A stretch of 64,000 bases of DNA from Caldifarciminota bacterium (GTDB lineage: Bacteria; Hydrothermota; UBA3072): positions 37,625 through 101,624 of the forward strand of contig JAFGHJ010000018.1 of the NCBI GenBank assembly GCA_016930175.1, written 5' to 3'. The position numbers and the translations under genes were made by a program. Under the pieces are notes generated by a model. It was not told the origin of the DNA. It saw nothing but the letters and a program-made list of their open reading frames with translations, and ran no database searches. Below, one piece after another: positions 40,937 to 50,624 of the stretch (the first letter of the stretch is position 1; the number at the start of each line of letters is the position of its first letter).

Positions 40937-41863
40937 GTGTGTAAAAAGAATATTTTATGTTTGAGTACACTTGGTCTTTTAATCATACTTGGTCTTTCAA
41001 ACTGTTTTTTGTTTAAACAAAAGTACAGCGAGAGATTGTTTATCGAGGGGAATATCGGCTCCGGGCCCGGAGAGTTAAGCTGGAAAACAATCGATTATTT
41101 ACCAACCGGTCCCACGAGTTTCGGCATTAATAACAGGCAGGAAATATTCGTCCTGGATTTCTTAAATAAAAGGGTAGTAAAATATGATAAAAACGGTAAT
41201 TATGTCGAAAGTTTTTCGCAAGACGCAAAGAATCCTCTCATGGATATTACCTTCGACAAAAACGATAACATATATATCGAATATACATCCGGCAACATCG
41301 GCATTTACGATACAGATATGATACTGAAACGCATACTCGATTTAAAAAGACTCGTACCTCCCATAACGCCCAAAATAACCCCCCTGGAAGTAACCGACCG
41401 TAATACAATTTTGCTTGTAAACCCCAAAATTAACAAAGAAAACGAAATAATAGAAGTAGATACCACAGGTAACATTATTGAAGTAAGAGACAAACGCAGA
41501 GGTTACATCGTCACAAAGGGCGAATACTACATGCAGGAAACAACTGAAGCGGATTTTTGCGTTTACAATAAAGAAGATAGGCGAATACTCTCTATACGAA
41601 AGCTTAAGTTAAAGGATGGCATTCCTGAAATCATCGGCATCGACTCCTCAGGTAATTTATATTTAAAAGTCGGAGTAAAAGGATTAATGCAGGATCGTAT
41701 CATAAAAGTAAGCCCCAGAGGCAGGATAATGGCGGACTTCGTAATAAAGTATAGTTCCGGACACACCGATGTTTGCCGGACTGCGAGAGTCTCAGGCGAC
41801 GGAAAAGTTTATATTCTCGATGATCTGGGTGAAAAATTCCAGCTATGGGAATATTCTCCGTGA
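40937..41863 (+). CDS. 6-bladed beta-propeller lipoprotein
   Basis: 308 aa from GTG 40937, five bases after GGAGG. This start gives a proper lipoprotein signal (ILCLSTLGLLIILGLSNC), while the track ORF begins upstream of the promoter. The body has NHL/6-blade motifs (NRQEIFVLDFLNKRVVKYD, GNYVESF, DKNDNIYIEY). It resembles the propeller lipoprotein at 30653 in design, though not clearly in sequence. Followed closely by the GIY-YIG-like and GyrI-like genes. Confidence 0.8.
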   Translation: MCKKNILCLSTLGLLIILGLSNCFLFKQKYSERLFIEGNIGSGPGELSWKTIDYLPTGPTSFGINNRQEIFVLDFLNKRVVKYDKNGNYVESFSQDAKNPLMDITFDKNDNIYIEYTSGNIGIYDTDMILKRILDLKRLVPPITPKITPLEVTDRNTILLVNPKINKENEIIEVDTTGNIIEVRDKRRGYIVTKGEYYMQETTEADFCVYNKEDRRILSIRKLKLKDGIPEIIGIDSSGNLYLKVGVKGLMQDRIIKVSPRGRIMADFVIKYSSGHTDVCRTARVSGDGKVYILDDLGEKFQLWEYSP

Positions 41864-41872
41864 AGGCTTTTT

Positions 41873-42181
41873 ATGAGCGTTGAGATAGGAAATTATTCCT
41901 TCGAGGGATATTACTCCTCACCAACATATCTTGACGATGAACCTGGTTTATACGCGGTTTTTTGCCGGCAATACGAAAAGGACGTGCTTGTAGATATCGG
42001 AGAATCGGAAAACGTAAAATCAAGAGTTCAAGATAATGAGCAATCGTCCTGCTGGATCCGTAACTGCCCCAGCGCTTTAGGCTACGCTGTTCTCTACACT
42101 CCTGACTTGGACGAAAAAGGAAGAATGCAAATAGAAGAAGAAATTAGAGATCAATATAATCCCGTCTGCGGGAGAAAATAA
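41873..42181 (+). CDS. GIY-YIG-like small protein
   Basis: 102 aa. PGLYAVFCRQ, then VLVDIGESENVKSRVQDNEQ and the end EEEIRDQYNPVCGRK follow the layout of small GIY-YIG-like proteins. The canonical GIY and YIG become GLY and DIG, and the usual catalytic Arg/Glu cannot be placed with certainty. Nuclease activity is therefore uncertain. Nine nt after the previous stop, one nt before the next gene. Confidence 0.65.
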   Translation: MSVEIGNYSFEGYYSSPTYLDDEPGLYAVFCRQYEKDVLVDIGESENVKSRVQDNEQSSCWIRNCPSALGYAVLYTPDLDEKGRMQIEEEIRDQYNPVCGRK

Positions 42182-42182
42182 A

Positions 42183-42767
42183 ATGAAAAAAGCAATAAAA
42201 GCCATAATTGTCTTGATTTTAGCTTTAATTCTGATCGGAGGTTTAGCTATGTCTTTCCTACTTAACAAAATTGGCGATACGGAACCAGAAATTGTTACTT
42301 TACAAGAACCTATTAAGTTTGTCGGGCTATCAGTAAAAACAGATGTCAAAAGCATTTATAAAGATGCCACGCAACTTGGAAAAGATTATTCTCAATTCAA
42401 AAAAACACATACCATTACTAATTTAAAAGAGCCATGGGCATTTGTAGCGTATAGCAGAGATTTTGACGAGAAAACTAGAAGCTGGGAATATATTATGGGT
42501 GACGTCGTAACAAATCTGGATTCGGTACCTGAAGGATTAAACGGATACGAAATAGAACCCGGCAAATACGCTATTTTTCAAATTAAAGCCAAGCTTGGCT
42601 TTTTATGGGGTTTAGAAATAGGTAGAATGAAGAAATATGTTTTCACAGAATGGGTTTCAAAATCAAATTATACAGCTACAGGAAGCGACTTTGAATATCA
42701 CGATAAAAGGAGTATCGGGAAAAACCCAAGTATAGATTTGTATGTGGCAATTAGAGAAAAAGAATAA
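42183..42767 (+). CDS. Membrane-anchored GyrI-like effector-binding protein
   Basis: 194 aa. One N-terminal membrane helix (AIIVLILALILIGGLAMSFLL), then a soluble domain with VGLSVKTDVKSIYKDATQLG, PWAFVAYSRDFDEKTRSWEY, GYEIEPGKYAIFQIKAKLG and a closing YHDKRSIGKNPSIDLYVAI. This matches the GyrI/AraC effector-binding fold. It is probably a small-molecule-binding protein on the membrane; the ligand is unknown. Confidence 0.75.
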   Translation: MKKAIKAIIVLILALILIGGLAMSFLLNKIGDTEPEIVTLQEPIKFVGLSVKTDVKSIYKDATQLGKDYSQFKKTHTITNLKEPWAFVAYSRDFDEKTRSWEYIMGDVVTNLDSVPEGLNGYEIEPGKYAIFQIKAKLGFLWGLEIGRMKKYVFTEWVSKSNYTATGSDFEYHDKRSIGKNPSIDLYVAIREKE

Positions 42768-42849
42768 AATTAGCAGTTTAATTCGAACTCAATAAAGGCT
42801 TGCTACCTACGAATTAGCTTTATCAAAAAGCCCAATTTTTCTAAGTATT

Positions 42850-43067
42850 GTCAGGCTATATCAGTGCTAAGACGTTAACAATCAAAGTTTTTGCAAATTT
42901 TGTACTCCTCGTGACCGTTGTGTTGGTAAAGAAGTTACTAGTTGAAAATCAAAGAAACAAAAATCTCGAGTTAATCTTGCGTAATACCGGGGTTCCTTTT
43001 GTGGAATTGGGTAAAACAAAACAATTTTTTCTTTGTGTTCTCTGTGTCTCCGTGTGAGAATTATTCC
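42850..43067. repeat. Intergenic repeat mosaic before the superoperon
   Basis: The 380-nt gap 42768-43147 holds gatt- and taatcttgcg-type degenerate text and a ctttgtgttctctgtgtctc tract (inverted cacagagaacac repeat). It ends at a G-tract and the promoter. No gene. Confidence 0.5.
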
Positions 43068-43082
43068 GGGGTGGGGGTGGGG
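43068..43082 (+). promoter_or_regulatory. G-tract upstream of superoperon promoter
   Basis: GGGGTGGGGGTGGGG lies nine bases before TTGACT. It could form a G-quadruplex if one more G-run contributes, or act as an upstream protein or UP-like element. Confidence 0.5.
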
Positions 43083-43091
43083 ATTACCCTC

Positions 43092-43120
43092 TTGACTTAT
43101 CGTTGTCAGATTCATATATT
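43092..43120 (+). promoter_or_regulatory. Promoter of acc-pil-che superoperon
   Basis: CTTGACT context: TTGACT (43092-43097), 17 nt, TATATT (43115-43120), 28 nt before the accB ATG. No other promoter of this quality was noticed until birA, 18 kb downstream. Confidence 0.7.
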
Positions 43121-43147
43121 TTAAGAAACGATAACAGAGGAGAAACA

Positions 43148-43591
43148 ATGAATATAGGATTTATCAAAAGAATGATGCAGATTCTCGAAGAAAGCAATTT
43201 AGCGGAAATTGAATTCCAGCGTTTTTGGACAAGAGTAAGAATATCGAAAAACACAAGCCACTCTGCCCCAAAAGCATCTGTAATCAACTTAAAAAGTGAC
43301 GAATCACGAGAGCTAAGCTCCTCCACAGAAGAAGCAGAAAAAGAAGAAACCGACATTTATGTTATCAGGTCACCTATGGTTGGAACCTTCTATAGAGCGC
43401 CAGCCCCCGATGCTCCTCCCTATGTTGATATAGGAGATAAAATAAAGAAAGGCGACGTAGTTTGTATTATTGAAGCCATGAAAATAATGAATGAAATTGA
43501 ATCCGATGTAAAGGGAGAAATTGTAGAAGTTTTAATCCCCAATGAAGGACCCGTAGAATATAACCAACCTTTATTCAAGGTTAGGAAATGA
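43148..43591 (+). CDS. accB: Acetyl-CoA carboxylase biotin carboxyl carrier protein
   Basis: 147 aa from ATG 43148 behind AGAGGAGAAACA; the track start 15 codons earlier lies in the promoter. N-terminal helix/coiled region (1-70), then the biotinyl domain with SPMVGTFYRAP and the biotin site EAMKIMNEI (Lys112). It carries biotin between AccC and the carboxyltransferase. It heads an operon in which accC is separated from it by pilT. BirA at 61.1 kb should attach the biotin. Confidence 0.92.
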   Translation: MNIGFIKRMMQILEESNLAEIEFQRFWTRVRISKNTSHSAPKASVINLKSDESRELSSSTEEAEKEETDIYVIRSPMVGTFYRAPAPDAPPYVDIGDKIKKGDVVCIIEAMKIMNEIESDVKGEIVEVLIPNEGPVEYNQPLFKVRK

Positions 43592-43597
43592 TAAATT

Positions 43598-44680
43598 ATG
43601 GACCTTAAACCTATTTTAAAGAAAATGATAGATAGCGATGCTTCAGACCTTCATTTGAAGGTAGGAACACCCCCTATCTTAAGAATAAACGGTGAACTTG
43701 CTCCTATGGAAATGAACAAACTCAGCAAAGAAGAGGTTAGAATCGCCGCTTCTTCTCTTATGACAAAAAAACAGCAGGAGATGTTCCTGAAAGAGAAGGA
43801 AGCAGATTTTGGTATCGGTATCCCCGGCATATCAAGATTCAGAGTGAATATATATATTCAAAGAGGCAGTATAGCTCTTGCAATAAGACCTATATCCAGA
43901 GAAATAAAAACTATCGAAGAGCTCAATCTCCCTCCCGTACTCAACGAAATGGCTTTCGCGGCAAGAGGTCTTGTTTTAGTAACCGGAACAACCGGTTCGG
44001 GAAAATCAACTGCTCTTGCTTCAATGATTGATTATATTAACCAAAATAAAAGAAGGCACATTATTACTATCGAAGACCCAATAGAATATTTGCTTACAGA
44101 CAAAAAATCTATCATTTCACAAAGAGAAATAGGGACTGATACGAAAAGTTTTGCTAATTCGCTAAGATACATACTCCGTCAGGATCCTGATATCATAATG
44201 ATCGGAGAAATAAGAGACGCAGAAACGATGGAGACAGCAATAAAAGCTGCAGATACGGGACATCTGGTTTTTTCGACTCTTCATACTTTAAACGCACCAG
44301 AAACGATAAACAGAATCATAACTTTCTTTCCACCTTATCAGCACCAACACATTAGAACTTTGTTAACCAGTGTGTTAAAAGGGATAATTTCTCTCCGCTT
44401 GCTTCCTAAGATGGATGGCACGGGCCGTATCCCGGCTACAGAAGTTCTTGTTTCCACCCCAACAATAAGAGAATATCTGTTAGACGAGGAAAAAATAACA
44501 GCAATTTTAGATGCAATAAGGGAAGGAGAAAAATACAAAATGCACTCCTTCGACCAGAGCGTGATGAATCTCTATAAAGAAAGGATCGTTGACCTTGAAA
44601 CCGCCCTCGAAAACGTCAACAATCCGGATGAATTCAAGATGAGGCTTAAAGGTATAGAACAATCCGCCAAACGCTGGTAA
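43598..44680 (+). CDS. pilT: Type IV pilus retraction ATPase PilT
   Basis: 360 aa. N-terminal PAS-like domain (SDASDLHLKVGTPPILRING), Walker A GTTGSGKST (about 130-138), Asp box with DPIEYLL, Walker B IIMIGEIRDAETM, His box GHLVFSTLHT. Length and motifs are those of the retraction ATPase rather than PilB. It drives pilus retraction for twitching. Lies between accB and accC with 4-6 nt gaps. Confidence 0.93.
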   Translation: MDLKPILKKMIDSDASDLHLKVGTPPILRINGELAPMEMNKLSKEEVRIAASSLMTKKQQEMFLKEKEADFGIGIPGISRFRVNIYIQRGSIALAIRPISREIKTIEELNLPPVLNEMAFAARGLVLVTGTTGSGKSTALASMIDYINQNKRRHIITIEDPIEYLLTDKKSIISQREIGTDTKSFANSLRYILRQDPDIIMIGEIRDAETMETAIKAADTGHLVFSTLHTLNAPETINRIITFFPPYQHQHIRTLLTSVLKGIISLRLLPKMDGTGRIPATEVLVSTPTIREYLLDEEKITAILDAIREGEKYKMHSFDQSVMNLYKERIVDLETALENVNNPDEFKMRLKGIEQSAKRW

Positions 44681-44684
44681 TTGA

Positions 44685-46025
44685 ATGAAAAAAATTCTCA
44701 TTGCGAACAGGGGGGAGATAGCCCTAAGGATAATCAGAGCAGCTAAAGATTTGGGATTAAAGACTGTGGCAGTTTTTTCGGAAGTTGACAGAGATTCCCT
44801 TCATGTCAGATTTGCGGATGAAACTGTATGTATAGGCAAAGCACCACCTTCTGAAAGCTATCTTAATATACCACGCATAATTGCTGCCGCAGAAATTACT
44901 GGCTCGGATGCAATTCACCCGGGTTACGGGTTCCTGGCAGAAAACCCATCGTTTGCAGAAGCATGCGAAGACAATCACTTTACTTTTATAGGACCTCCTT
45001 CCAAACTTATTAAACAAATGGGAGATAAGGCGGAGGCGAAAAAAATTATGGCAGAGGCAGGGGTACCTGTAACTCCCGGAAGCCCAGGTACGGTTAAAAA
45101 CGAAGAAGAGGCCCTTAAAATCGCAAAAAAAATTGGTTATCCGGTACTTGTGAAAGCAGTTGCGGGAGGCGGAGGAAGAGGAATGAGGCTGGCAAATAAC
45201 GATCTTGAGCTTAAAACCGGCTTCGTAATGGCACAATCCGAATCTCAGGCTACCTTTGGAGACAACAGATTATACATCGAGAAAGCCATTGAGAATCCTC
45301 GCCATATAGAAATACAAATTCTTGCCGATTCTTCCGGAAAAGTTATACACCTCGGAGAAAGAGAATGTTCCATTCAGAGAAGGCATCAAAAACTTATCGA
45401 AGAAACTCCCTCCCCTGCCGTGGATGAAAAACTCCGCCAAAAGATGGGAGAAGCAGCCAAGAAAGGAGTAAAGAAATTAGGCTATAAATCAGCGGGGACT
45501 GTTGAATTCATTGTTGACGAAGACGGCTCTTTCTATTTTATGGAAATGAACACGCGTATACAGGTTGAACATCCAATAACAGAAATGACAACAGGGGTCG
45601 ATATATTAACCGAGCAGATTAAAATAGCGAATGGTTCCCGTCTTCAAATACCTGATCAGAACGAAATAAAAATAAATGGACATTCCATGGAAGCTCGTAT
45701 AAATGCGGAAGACCCTTCTGCGGCATTTGTACCCAGACCAGGAACGATACACGCATTACACCTGCCGGGAGGAGCAGGAATCAGAATAGACTCTCACATT
45801 TATCAGGGCTATAAGATTCCCCCCAATTACGATTCGTTGCTTATAAAATTAATTACATACGGAGAAAACAGAGAACAAAGTAGAAAAAGAATGCTGCGAG
45901 CTCTGGATGAGTTTGTGATAAGAGGTGTTCCCACAACCATACCCTTGCATAAAGAGATTTTCACCCATCCGGATTTTATAGAAGGAAAAACAAACACAAA
46001 TTTTTTGAAGAGGCTGGGATATTAA
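44685..46025 (+). CDS. accC: Biotin carboxylase AccC
   Basis: 446 aa, full length. [22 protein letters not shown]-grasp loop [53 protein letters not shown] and the C-terminal carboxylase domain. ATP-dependent carboxylation of biotin on AccB, first step of fatty acid synthesis. accA and accD are not in the window. Confidence 0.95.
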   Translation: MKKILIANRGEIALRIIRAAKDLGLKTVAVFSEVDRDSLHVRFADETVCIGKAPPSESYLNIPRIIAAAEITGSDAIHPGYGFLAENPSFAEACEDNHFTFIGPPSKLIKQMGDKAEAKKIMAEAGVPVTPGSPGTVKNEEEALKIAKKIGYPVLVKAVAGGGGRGMRLANNDLELKTGFVMAQSESQATFGDNRLYIEKAIENPRHIEIQILADSSGKVIHLGERECSIQRRHQKLIEETPSPAVDEKLRQKMGEAAKKGVKKLGYKSAGTVEFIVDEDGSFYFMEMNTRIQVEHPITEMTTGVDILTEQIKIANGSRLQIPDQNEIKINGHSMEARINAEDPSAAFVPRPGTIHALHLPGGAGIRIDSHIYQGYKIPPNYDSLLIKLITYGENREQSRKRMLRALDEFVIRGVPTTIPLHKEIFTHPDFIEGKTNTNFLKRLGY

Positions 46026-46033
46026 AAACAAAA

Positions 46034-46627
46034 ATGGCTGTTATCAAATATGCTTCTAGGGAAATTGTATGTAAAATTGTTTACTATGGTCCAGGAAGGG
46101 CAGGGAAAACGACTAACGTGAAATATCTTTTCTCAAGGATACCGGAACAAAGAAAGTCCGACATTATTTCAATGGCAACCAAACAGGATAGAACCCTTTT
46201 CTTTGACTTTATGCCTGTAGAGTTAGGTTCTTTTAAAAACTTCAACACAAGACTTCAAATTTATACTGTTCCCGGTCAGGTCGTTTATGATTCTACAAGA
46301 AAACTCGTTTTAAGGGGTGCCGATGGTGTTGTTTTCGTGGCGGACTCCATGAAAAGCAGACTTGAAGATAATATATGGAGCTGGGAAAACATGCTCGAGA
46401 ACTTAGAAGAGAATAATATCAAACTCGAGGACGTCCCTGTAGTTTTAGAATATAACAAAAGAGATTTAGATAATATAATACCCCTTGAAGATTTAGACAA
46501 CCAATTAAATCCGGATAATTACCCTTCTTTTCCTTCTATTGCCACTACCGGAGAAGGAATTATTGAGGTATTCAAGACTATCGGCACCGAAGTATTAAAG
46601 CAAGTAAAAAATAAGTTAGGGGATTAA
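46034..46627 (+). CDS. mglA: MglA-family small GTPase (polarity/motility switch)
   Basis: 197 aa. P-loop GPGRAGKTTN (about 17-26), switch II LQIYTVPGQVVYDSTRK, base recognition LEYNKRDLDN. These are MglA features, including the PGQ replacement for Ras-like DTAGQ. MglA sets cell polarity and directs type IV pili or gliding motors to one pole. The GTPase-activating partner MglB (Roadblock) is not seen nearby; the next genes may substitute. Confidence 0.92.
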   Translation: MAVIKYASREIVCKIVYYGPGRAGKTTNVKYLFSRIPEQRKSDIISMATKQDRTLFFDFMPVELGSFKNFNTRLQIYTVPGQVVYDSTRKLVLRGADGVVFVADSMKSRLEDNIWSWENMLENLEENNIKLEDVPVVLEYNKRDLDNIIPLEDLDNQLNPDNYPSFPSIATTGEGIIEVFKTIGTEVLKQVKNKLGD

Positions 46628-46628
46628 A

Positions 46629-47810
46629 ATGGACAAAATAATTTCTTCAAAATTTAATATTGAAGCTATTAAAGCGATAAACAAAGCTCTTTCATCAAAA
46701 GAAGTTAATCCTCTTTTTATTTATGGTCCTTCCGGATCCGGGAAAAGTTTTCTGGTTCAAAACATGCAGGAAAACTTCAAAGGCACCTCTGAAATTATTA
46801 AGGCAGAAGAAATAGATTCCCAATTTATAGAACAATTCATAAAAAACGATTTACTCGTTATTGAAGATATCCAATTACTAAAAACATACAAACCCGTACC
46901 CGAAAACCTGCTGGACATAATTGATTATTTCATCGAAAACGAAAAACAGATAATTATTACAGGCGATCGCCATCCACGAGGTTTGAATCTGCCAAGCAGG
47001 ATAATATCCCGCATTGAAAGCGGAGTCATTGTACCAATAAAAGAATTTGATTCCCTTTCGAAAAGAAAGGTTTTAGAAGCACTTGGAAAGGGTTTATCTG
47101 AAAAATTCCTCAAAAAGCTCGAGAATTTAGATATAAGAACAATGAGCCAGGCAATCGGAGCCATAAAAAAAGTAAGAGTGCTGGGATACGTTCCGGAAGA
47201 AAAAGATAGGATAGAAGAGGAAAAAAGAAAAAAAGAAGAAAAGGAAAAGAAAAAGGAAGAAATAAAGAAAGAAGCAAGCGAATTCGAGCGGTTCATTCAA
47301 GATGTAAAAAGAGGTTTCTCTGAAAAATTGGCCGGAACAGAAAAAGAAGAGATCCTCCGCGATGAGTACCGCGCAAAGATGTTTGTCTGGAAAATGAAAG
47401 GCTTTAATACAGACAGGATAAAAAAAGTAATAAACGGCAACCTGGATTTATTAACCGGTGAGTTTGTATCCTATACAACAGACATACAAAGGCTTATAGA
47501 GTTACAAAAGAGATATGGTATGATAGCTGTTGAGAATCTGATAAAGAATTCTATAATATCGAAAGAAGAAAATAAGGAATTAGAAAATGCACTTTTCAAC
47601 CCGGATAAAGCCGAGTGGCTATCAAAAACAATAACAAAACTGGAAGAAGAAGAAGAAAAATTAGCGGAAAAAGCCCGCAAGAAACTCGAAGTTACAGAAA
47701 AAAGAACAAGAGAAGAAAAAGAGATTTCAAAGGAAAAAATAAAAAATTTGAAAAAAGTATTAACGATGAGCTTAAGAGACGAAAGCTTTCGACTTATAGG
47801 GGATTTTTAA
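46629..47810 (+). CDS. DnaA-like AAA+ ATPase with C-terminal coiled coil
   Basis: 393 aa. N-terminal AAA+ domain of DnaA/Hda type: NPLFIYGPSGSGKSFLVQNM (Walker A), DLLVIEDIQLL (Walker B), sensor IIITGDRHPRG. A very charged K/E coiled coil (about 190-225) follows, then a helical domain (YRAKMFVWKMKGFNTDRIKK) and another coiled C-terminus. No DnaA DNA-binding domain IV. One nt after mglA. A role in assembling or positioning the motility or chemosensory complex is inferred from location only. Confidence 0.75.
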   Translation: MDKIISSKFNIEAIKAINKALSSKEVNPLFIYGPSGSGKSFLVQNMQENFKGTSEIIKAEEIDSQFIEQFIKNDLLVIEDIQLLKTYKPVPENLLDIIDYFIENEKQIIITGDRHPRGLNLPSRIISRIESGVIVPIKEFDSLSKRKVLEALGKGLSEKFLKKLENLDIRTMSQAIGAIKKVRVLGYVPEEKDRIEEEKRKKEEKEKKKEEIKKEASEFERFIQDVKRGFSEKLAGTEKEEILRDEYRAKMFVWKMKGFNTDRIKKVINGNLDLLTGEFVSYTTDIQRLIELQKRYGMIAVENLIKNSIISKEENKELENALFNPDKAEWLSKTITKLEEEEEKLAEKARKKLEVTEKRTREEKEISKEKIKNLKKVLTMSLRDESFRLIGDF

Positions 47811-47811
47811 A

Positions 47812-49395
47812 ATGCCAATAAAAGGTTCTCTCTCTGATCTTTCAATAATGGATATCCTACAGATGTTATACATAGGAAGCAAAACAGGCGAATTGGCAAT
47901 AACGAACGAAGAGAACCTCGTATATCTTTATTTAAACACCGGGAACCTTACCCATATACACTGGATGAACAGAAAAGATAGACTCGGCTCCCTTCTTGTA
48001 GAAAATGGATTCATTGAGGAAAAGGACCTGAAGGAAGTTTTAGAACTCCAGCAGGAAAGGGAAAATATCCCTCTGGGTGAACTTATCTTAGAACTTGAAT
48101 TAGTAGACAAAAAGACCCTGACCGAATACATAAAGAAACAAATGAGAGATGCAATAATAGAGTTATCCGGATGGGCAAAAGGCTACTTCGTTTTTGAATC
48201 CAGAGAAGCTTATCAGCCCGAAGGTTTGCCTGTTTCAATCAAAATAGACGATGTACTGCTTGAATCTGCAGCCCTAAAAGATGAATTAGCCGCTTCGTCC
48301 CTTCCGGACAAGGACTCTATACTCGTTGTTTCTCCTGATTGGAGTGACGAATCAAGTTTGACGGAAGAAGAACAGATGATTATTAATAAAGTAGATGGAG
48401 AAAAAACCCTGTCTTCTCTTATAAATGTGCTTCCAATGGAAGAATTTAAAGCTTTAAAATTGCTTTCTGCACTTATAAAAAAAGGCGCTTTAAAAGAACT
48501 CGAAATAAAAAGGGAAACACTTGTAAAAGACAAAGAAAAAATAGAGGAGCACATGAACCTGGGAATAGCTTTTGTAAAAATCGGAATGCTAAACGAAGCT
48601 CAACGGGAATTTAACAGAATACTGGAACTAAAACCCAATAATCCCGAAGCTCTATTCTACAAAGGAATAATTGGTTTCAAGTTGAATGACCTCGACGAAG
48701 CAGAAAACGCTTTTAAAGAAAGTCTTAAAACGGTTAAACGGACTTCAACTTTAAATAATATTTATCTGATAAACGAATTAAAGGGAAATAATGAATCTGC
48801 GCTGGATTACCTATCGAAAGCTCTAAAGAGAGAAGAAAACAACGAAAAAATCCTTTTAAACAAAGCAATCATATACTTAAAAATGAAAAAGGACGCTGAA
48901 GCTTTAAATATCTTAGATAACATTAAAACAAAAACACCATATACTATTTTCTATTATTCTTACATTCTGGCAAGAAAAGGAAAAATAAAGGAAGCAATGC
49001 AGATTTTAGAAGAAGGTCTTTCATTAGCCCCTGAGTTCGGAGAATATTTCTTCAATCTTGGTAAATTATACGAGACCATTGGAGAAGAAAAGAAAGCCAC
49101 AGAAATGTACCAACAGGGGTTAAAGTCAGATCCCGAGTGTATAATACTTTCAAAAGCATTAATCGACTATTATTACAGAAATAAACTCTTCGACATTTGC
49201 GAAGTCAGGATTGAAACTCTGATATCGACGGGTATTAGAGACTGGGATTTATTCTTCAAGAAAGGCAATATTCTTTTTCAGCGGGGAAACACGAAAGAAG
49301 CTCTCGAATTATGGAAAAAAGCTTTAGAATTAAATCCTGATAACAAATTAATAAAAAGAACTATTGAGCTGGCAAAAGGTAATGAAGAATTTTGA
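47812..49395 (+). CDS. PATAN (DUF4388) domain protein with TPR repeats
   Basis: 527 aa. N-terminal DUF4388/PATAN domain (GSLSDLSIMDILQMLYIGSK, TGELAITNEENLVYLYL), a middle winged-helix-like segment, then about eight TPR units (LGIAFVKIGMLNEAQREFNR, LELKPNNPEALFYKGIIG). PATAN proteins occur with MglA and chemosensory proteins in other gliding or twitching bacteria and are thought to be adaptors. Overlaps the following cheR by 14 nt. Confidence 0.85.
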   Translation: MPIKGSLSDLSIMDILQMLYIGSKTGELAITNEENLVYLYLNTGNLTHIHWMNRKDRLGSLLVENGFIEEKDLKEVLELQQERENIPLGELILELELVDKKTLTEYIKKQMRDAIIELSGWAKGYFVFESREAYQPEGLPVSIKIDDVLLESAALKDELAASSLPDKDSILVVSPDWSDESSLTEEEQMIINKVDGEKTLSSLINVLPMEEFKALKLLSALIKKGALKELEIKRETLVKDKEKIEEHMNLGIAFVKIGMLNEAQREFNRILELKPNNPEALFYKGIIGFKLNDLDEAENAFKESLKTVKRTSTLNNIYLINELKGNNESALDYLSKALKREENNEKILLNKAIIYLKMKKDAEALNILDNIKTKTPYTIFYYSYILARKGKIKEAMQILEEGLSLAPEFGEYFFNLGKLYETIGEEKKATEMYQQGLKSDPECIILSKALIDYYYRNKLFDICEVRIETLISTGIRDWDLFFKKGNILFQRGNTKEALELWKKALELNPDNKLIKRTIELAKGNEEF

Positions 49396-50158
49396 AGACG
49401 AAGATCTGGGGAAAGTCGTTTCAGTAATAAAAAATTTCATGGATTTCAACCCCGAGAATTATAAGGTTAAACCTTTAGTTAGAAGAATCAACTCCCGCAT
49501 GCGGAAAGTAGGCGTGGATAATTTCAATGATTATGCCAAATTATTAAAAGGCAGCAAGGAAGAAAAAAGTAAACTCAAAGAGTCCCTTACTATAAATCTT
49601 ACGAGTTTTTTCAGAAACAAAACCGTCTTCGATACCTTAAGATCCGAAATTCTTCCCTTGATGGAAAATCCTGTAATATGGAGCGCCGGTTGTGCTAACG
49701 GCGCTGAACCTTACGCGATTGCGATTTTATGCAAAGAAATAAAACTTAAATGCTCAATTCTGGGAACAGATATAGATAAGGAATCAATAAAAGCAGCCTG
49801 CAAAGGTATTTATGATGAATCTGCTTTAACAGAAATGCCCTCTTATTACAAACTCAGATACTTTGAAAAAGTAAAAGAAGGATATAGGGTAACTCGTGAG
49901 ATTAGAAATTCCGTAGAATTTCAAAACCTGGACCTAAAGGATGCAGATTTTAAAGAGAAATTTGATTTAATTTTTTGTAGAAATGTACTTATATATTTAA
50001 ATAAGGAATTTCAGGAAAAGATTTTAGGCTGTTTTTCTGCGGCTTTAAAAAGAGACGGGATCCTGGTACTAGGCAAAGTTGAATCCATCCCCAACAATGC
50101 AAGAAAACTCTTCACGCCGATAAACATAAAGGAAAGAATCTATGCGAAAAGCAAATGA
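49382..50158 (+). CDS. cheR: Chemotaxis protein methyltransferase CheR
   Basis: 258 aa from ATG 49382; the track TTG is six codons earlier. CheR motifs: NLTSFFRNKTVFDTL, SAGCANGAEPYAIAIL (SAM loop), ILGTDIDKESIKAA, DLIFCRNVLIYL. It methylates receptor glutamates using SAM. Reads through a 17-nt overlap into cheD. Confidence 0.94.
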   Translation: MKNFEDEDLGKVVSVIKNFMDFNPENYKVKPLVRRINSRMRKVGVDNFNDYAKLLKGSKEEKSKLKESLTINLTSFFRNKTVFDTLRSEILPLMENPVIWSAGCANGAEPYAIAILCKEIKLKCSILGTDIDKESIKAACKGIYDESALTEMPSYYKLRYFEKVKEGYRVTREIRNSVEFQNLDLKDADFKEKFDLIFCRNVLIYLNKEFQEKILGCFSAALKRDGILVLGKVESIPNNARKLFTPINIKERIYAKSK

Positions 50159-50624
50159 AATAACAGTCGAGACAGGGAATATTAAAGTTTCCAACGATTC
50201 TGCAGCTCTTATAACTGGCGCACTCGGGTCTTGTGTAGCCATAACACTCTACGATAGAAAACAAAAATTGGGAGGCATGGTACATTATATTCTGCCTTTA
50301 AACCCGGGAGGAAAGAAGAAAGCAAAATATGCAGATACCGGCATAATGCTTCTTTTAGAAAAGATGATGGAATGTAACGCAAAAAAGAAAGATATTGAAG
50401 CAAAAATGGTTGGCGGAGCAATAATGTTTGAGGAATTCATGGATGATATTGAAAGTTCGATAGGAAAAAGAAATATAAAAAAAGGAAAAGAAGTTTTAAA
50501 AGATCTTGGAATTAAACTGGTTTCGCAGGACACCGGGGGAAATTACGGAAGATTGGTAAGATTTCAGTTGTCTGACGGAAAAGTTTATATAAATTCATAT
50601 AAAGCCGGAGCTAAAATAATTTGA
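50142..50624 (+). CDS. cheD: Chemoreceptor glutamine deamidase CheD
   Basis: 160 aa with the catalytic Cys and His of CheD: TGALGSCVAITLYD (Cys31) and LGGMVHYILP (His48). It deamidates receptor glutamines and may interact with CheC or CheY-P; cheC is not present here. TTGA overlap with cheB. Confidence 0.93.
   Translation: MRKANEITVETGNIKVSNDSAALITGALGSCVAITLYDRKQKLGGMVHYILPLNPGGKKKAKYADTGIMLLLEKMMECNAKKKDIEAKMVGGAIMFEEFMDDIESSIGKRNIKKGKEVLKDLGIKLVSQDTGGNYGRLVRFQLSDGKVYINSYKAGAKII

Noticed and set aside
42848-43057. ORFs in the gap before accB (both strands)
   Set aside because: They consist of repeat-derived text including the ctctgtgtctccgtgtg tract and have no ribosome site.
46034-46627. 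Reading the GTPase as a Ras/Rab-like or gliding GTPase of another family
   Set aside because: The PGQ switch II and size fit MglA better.
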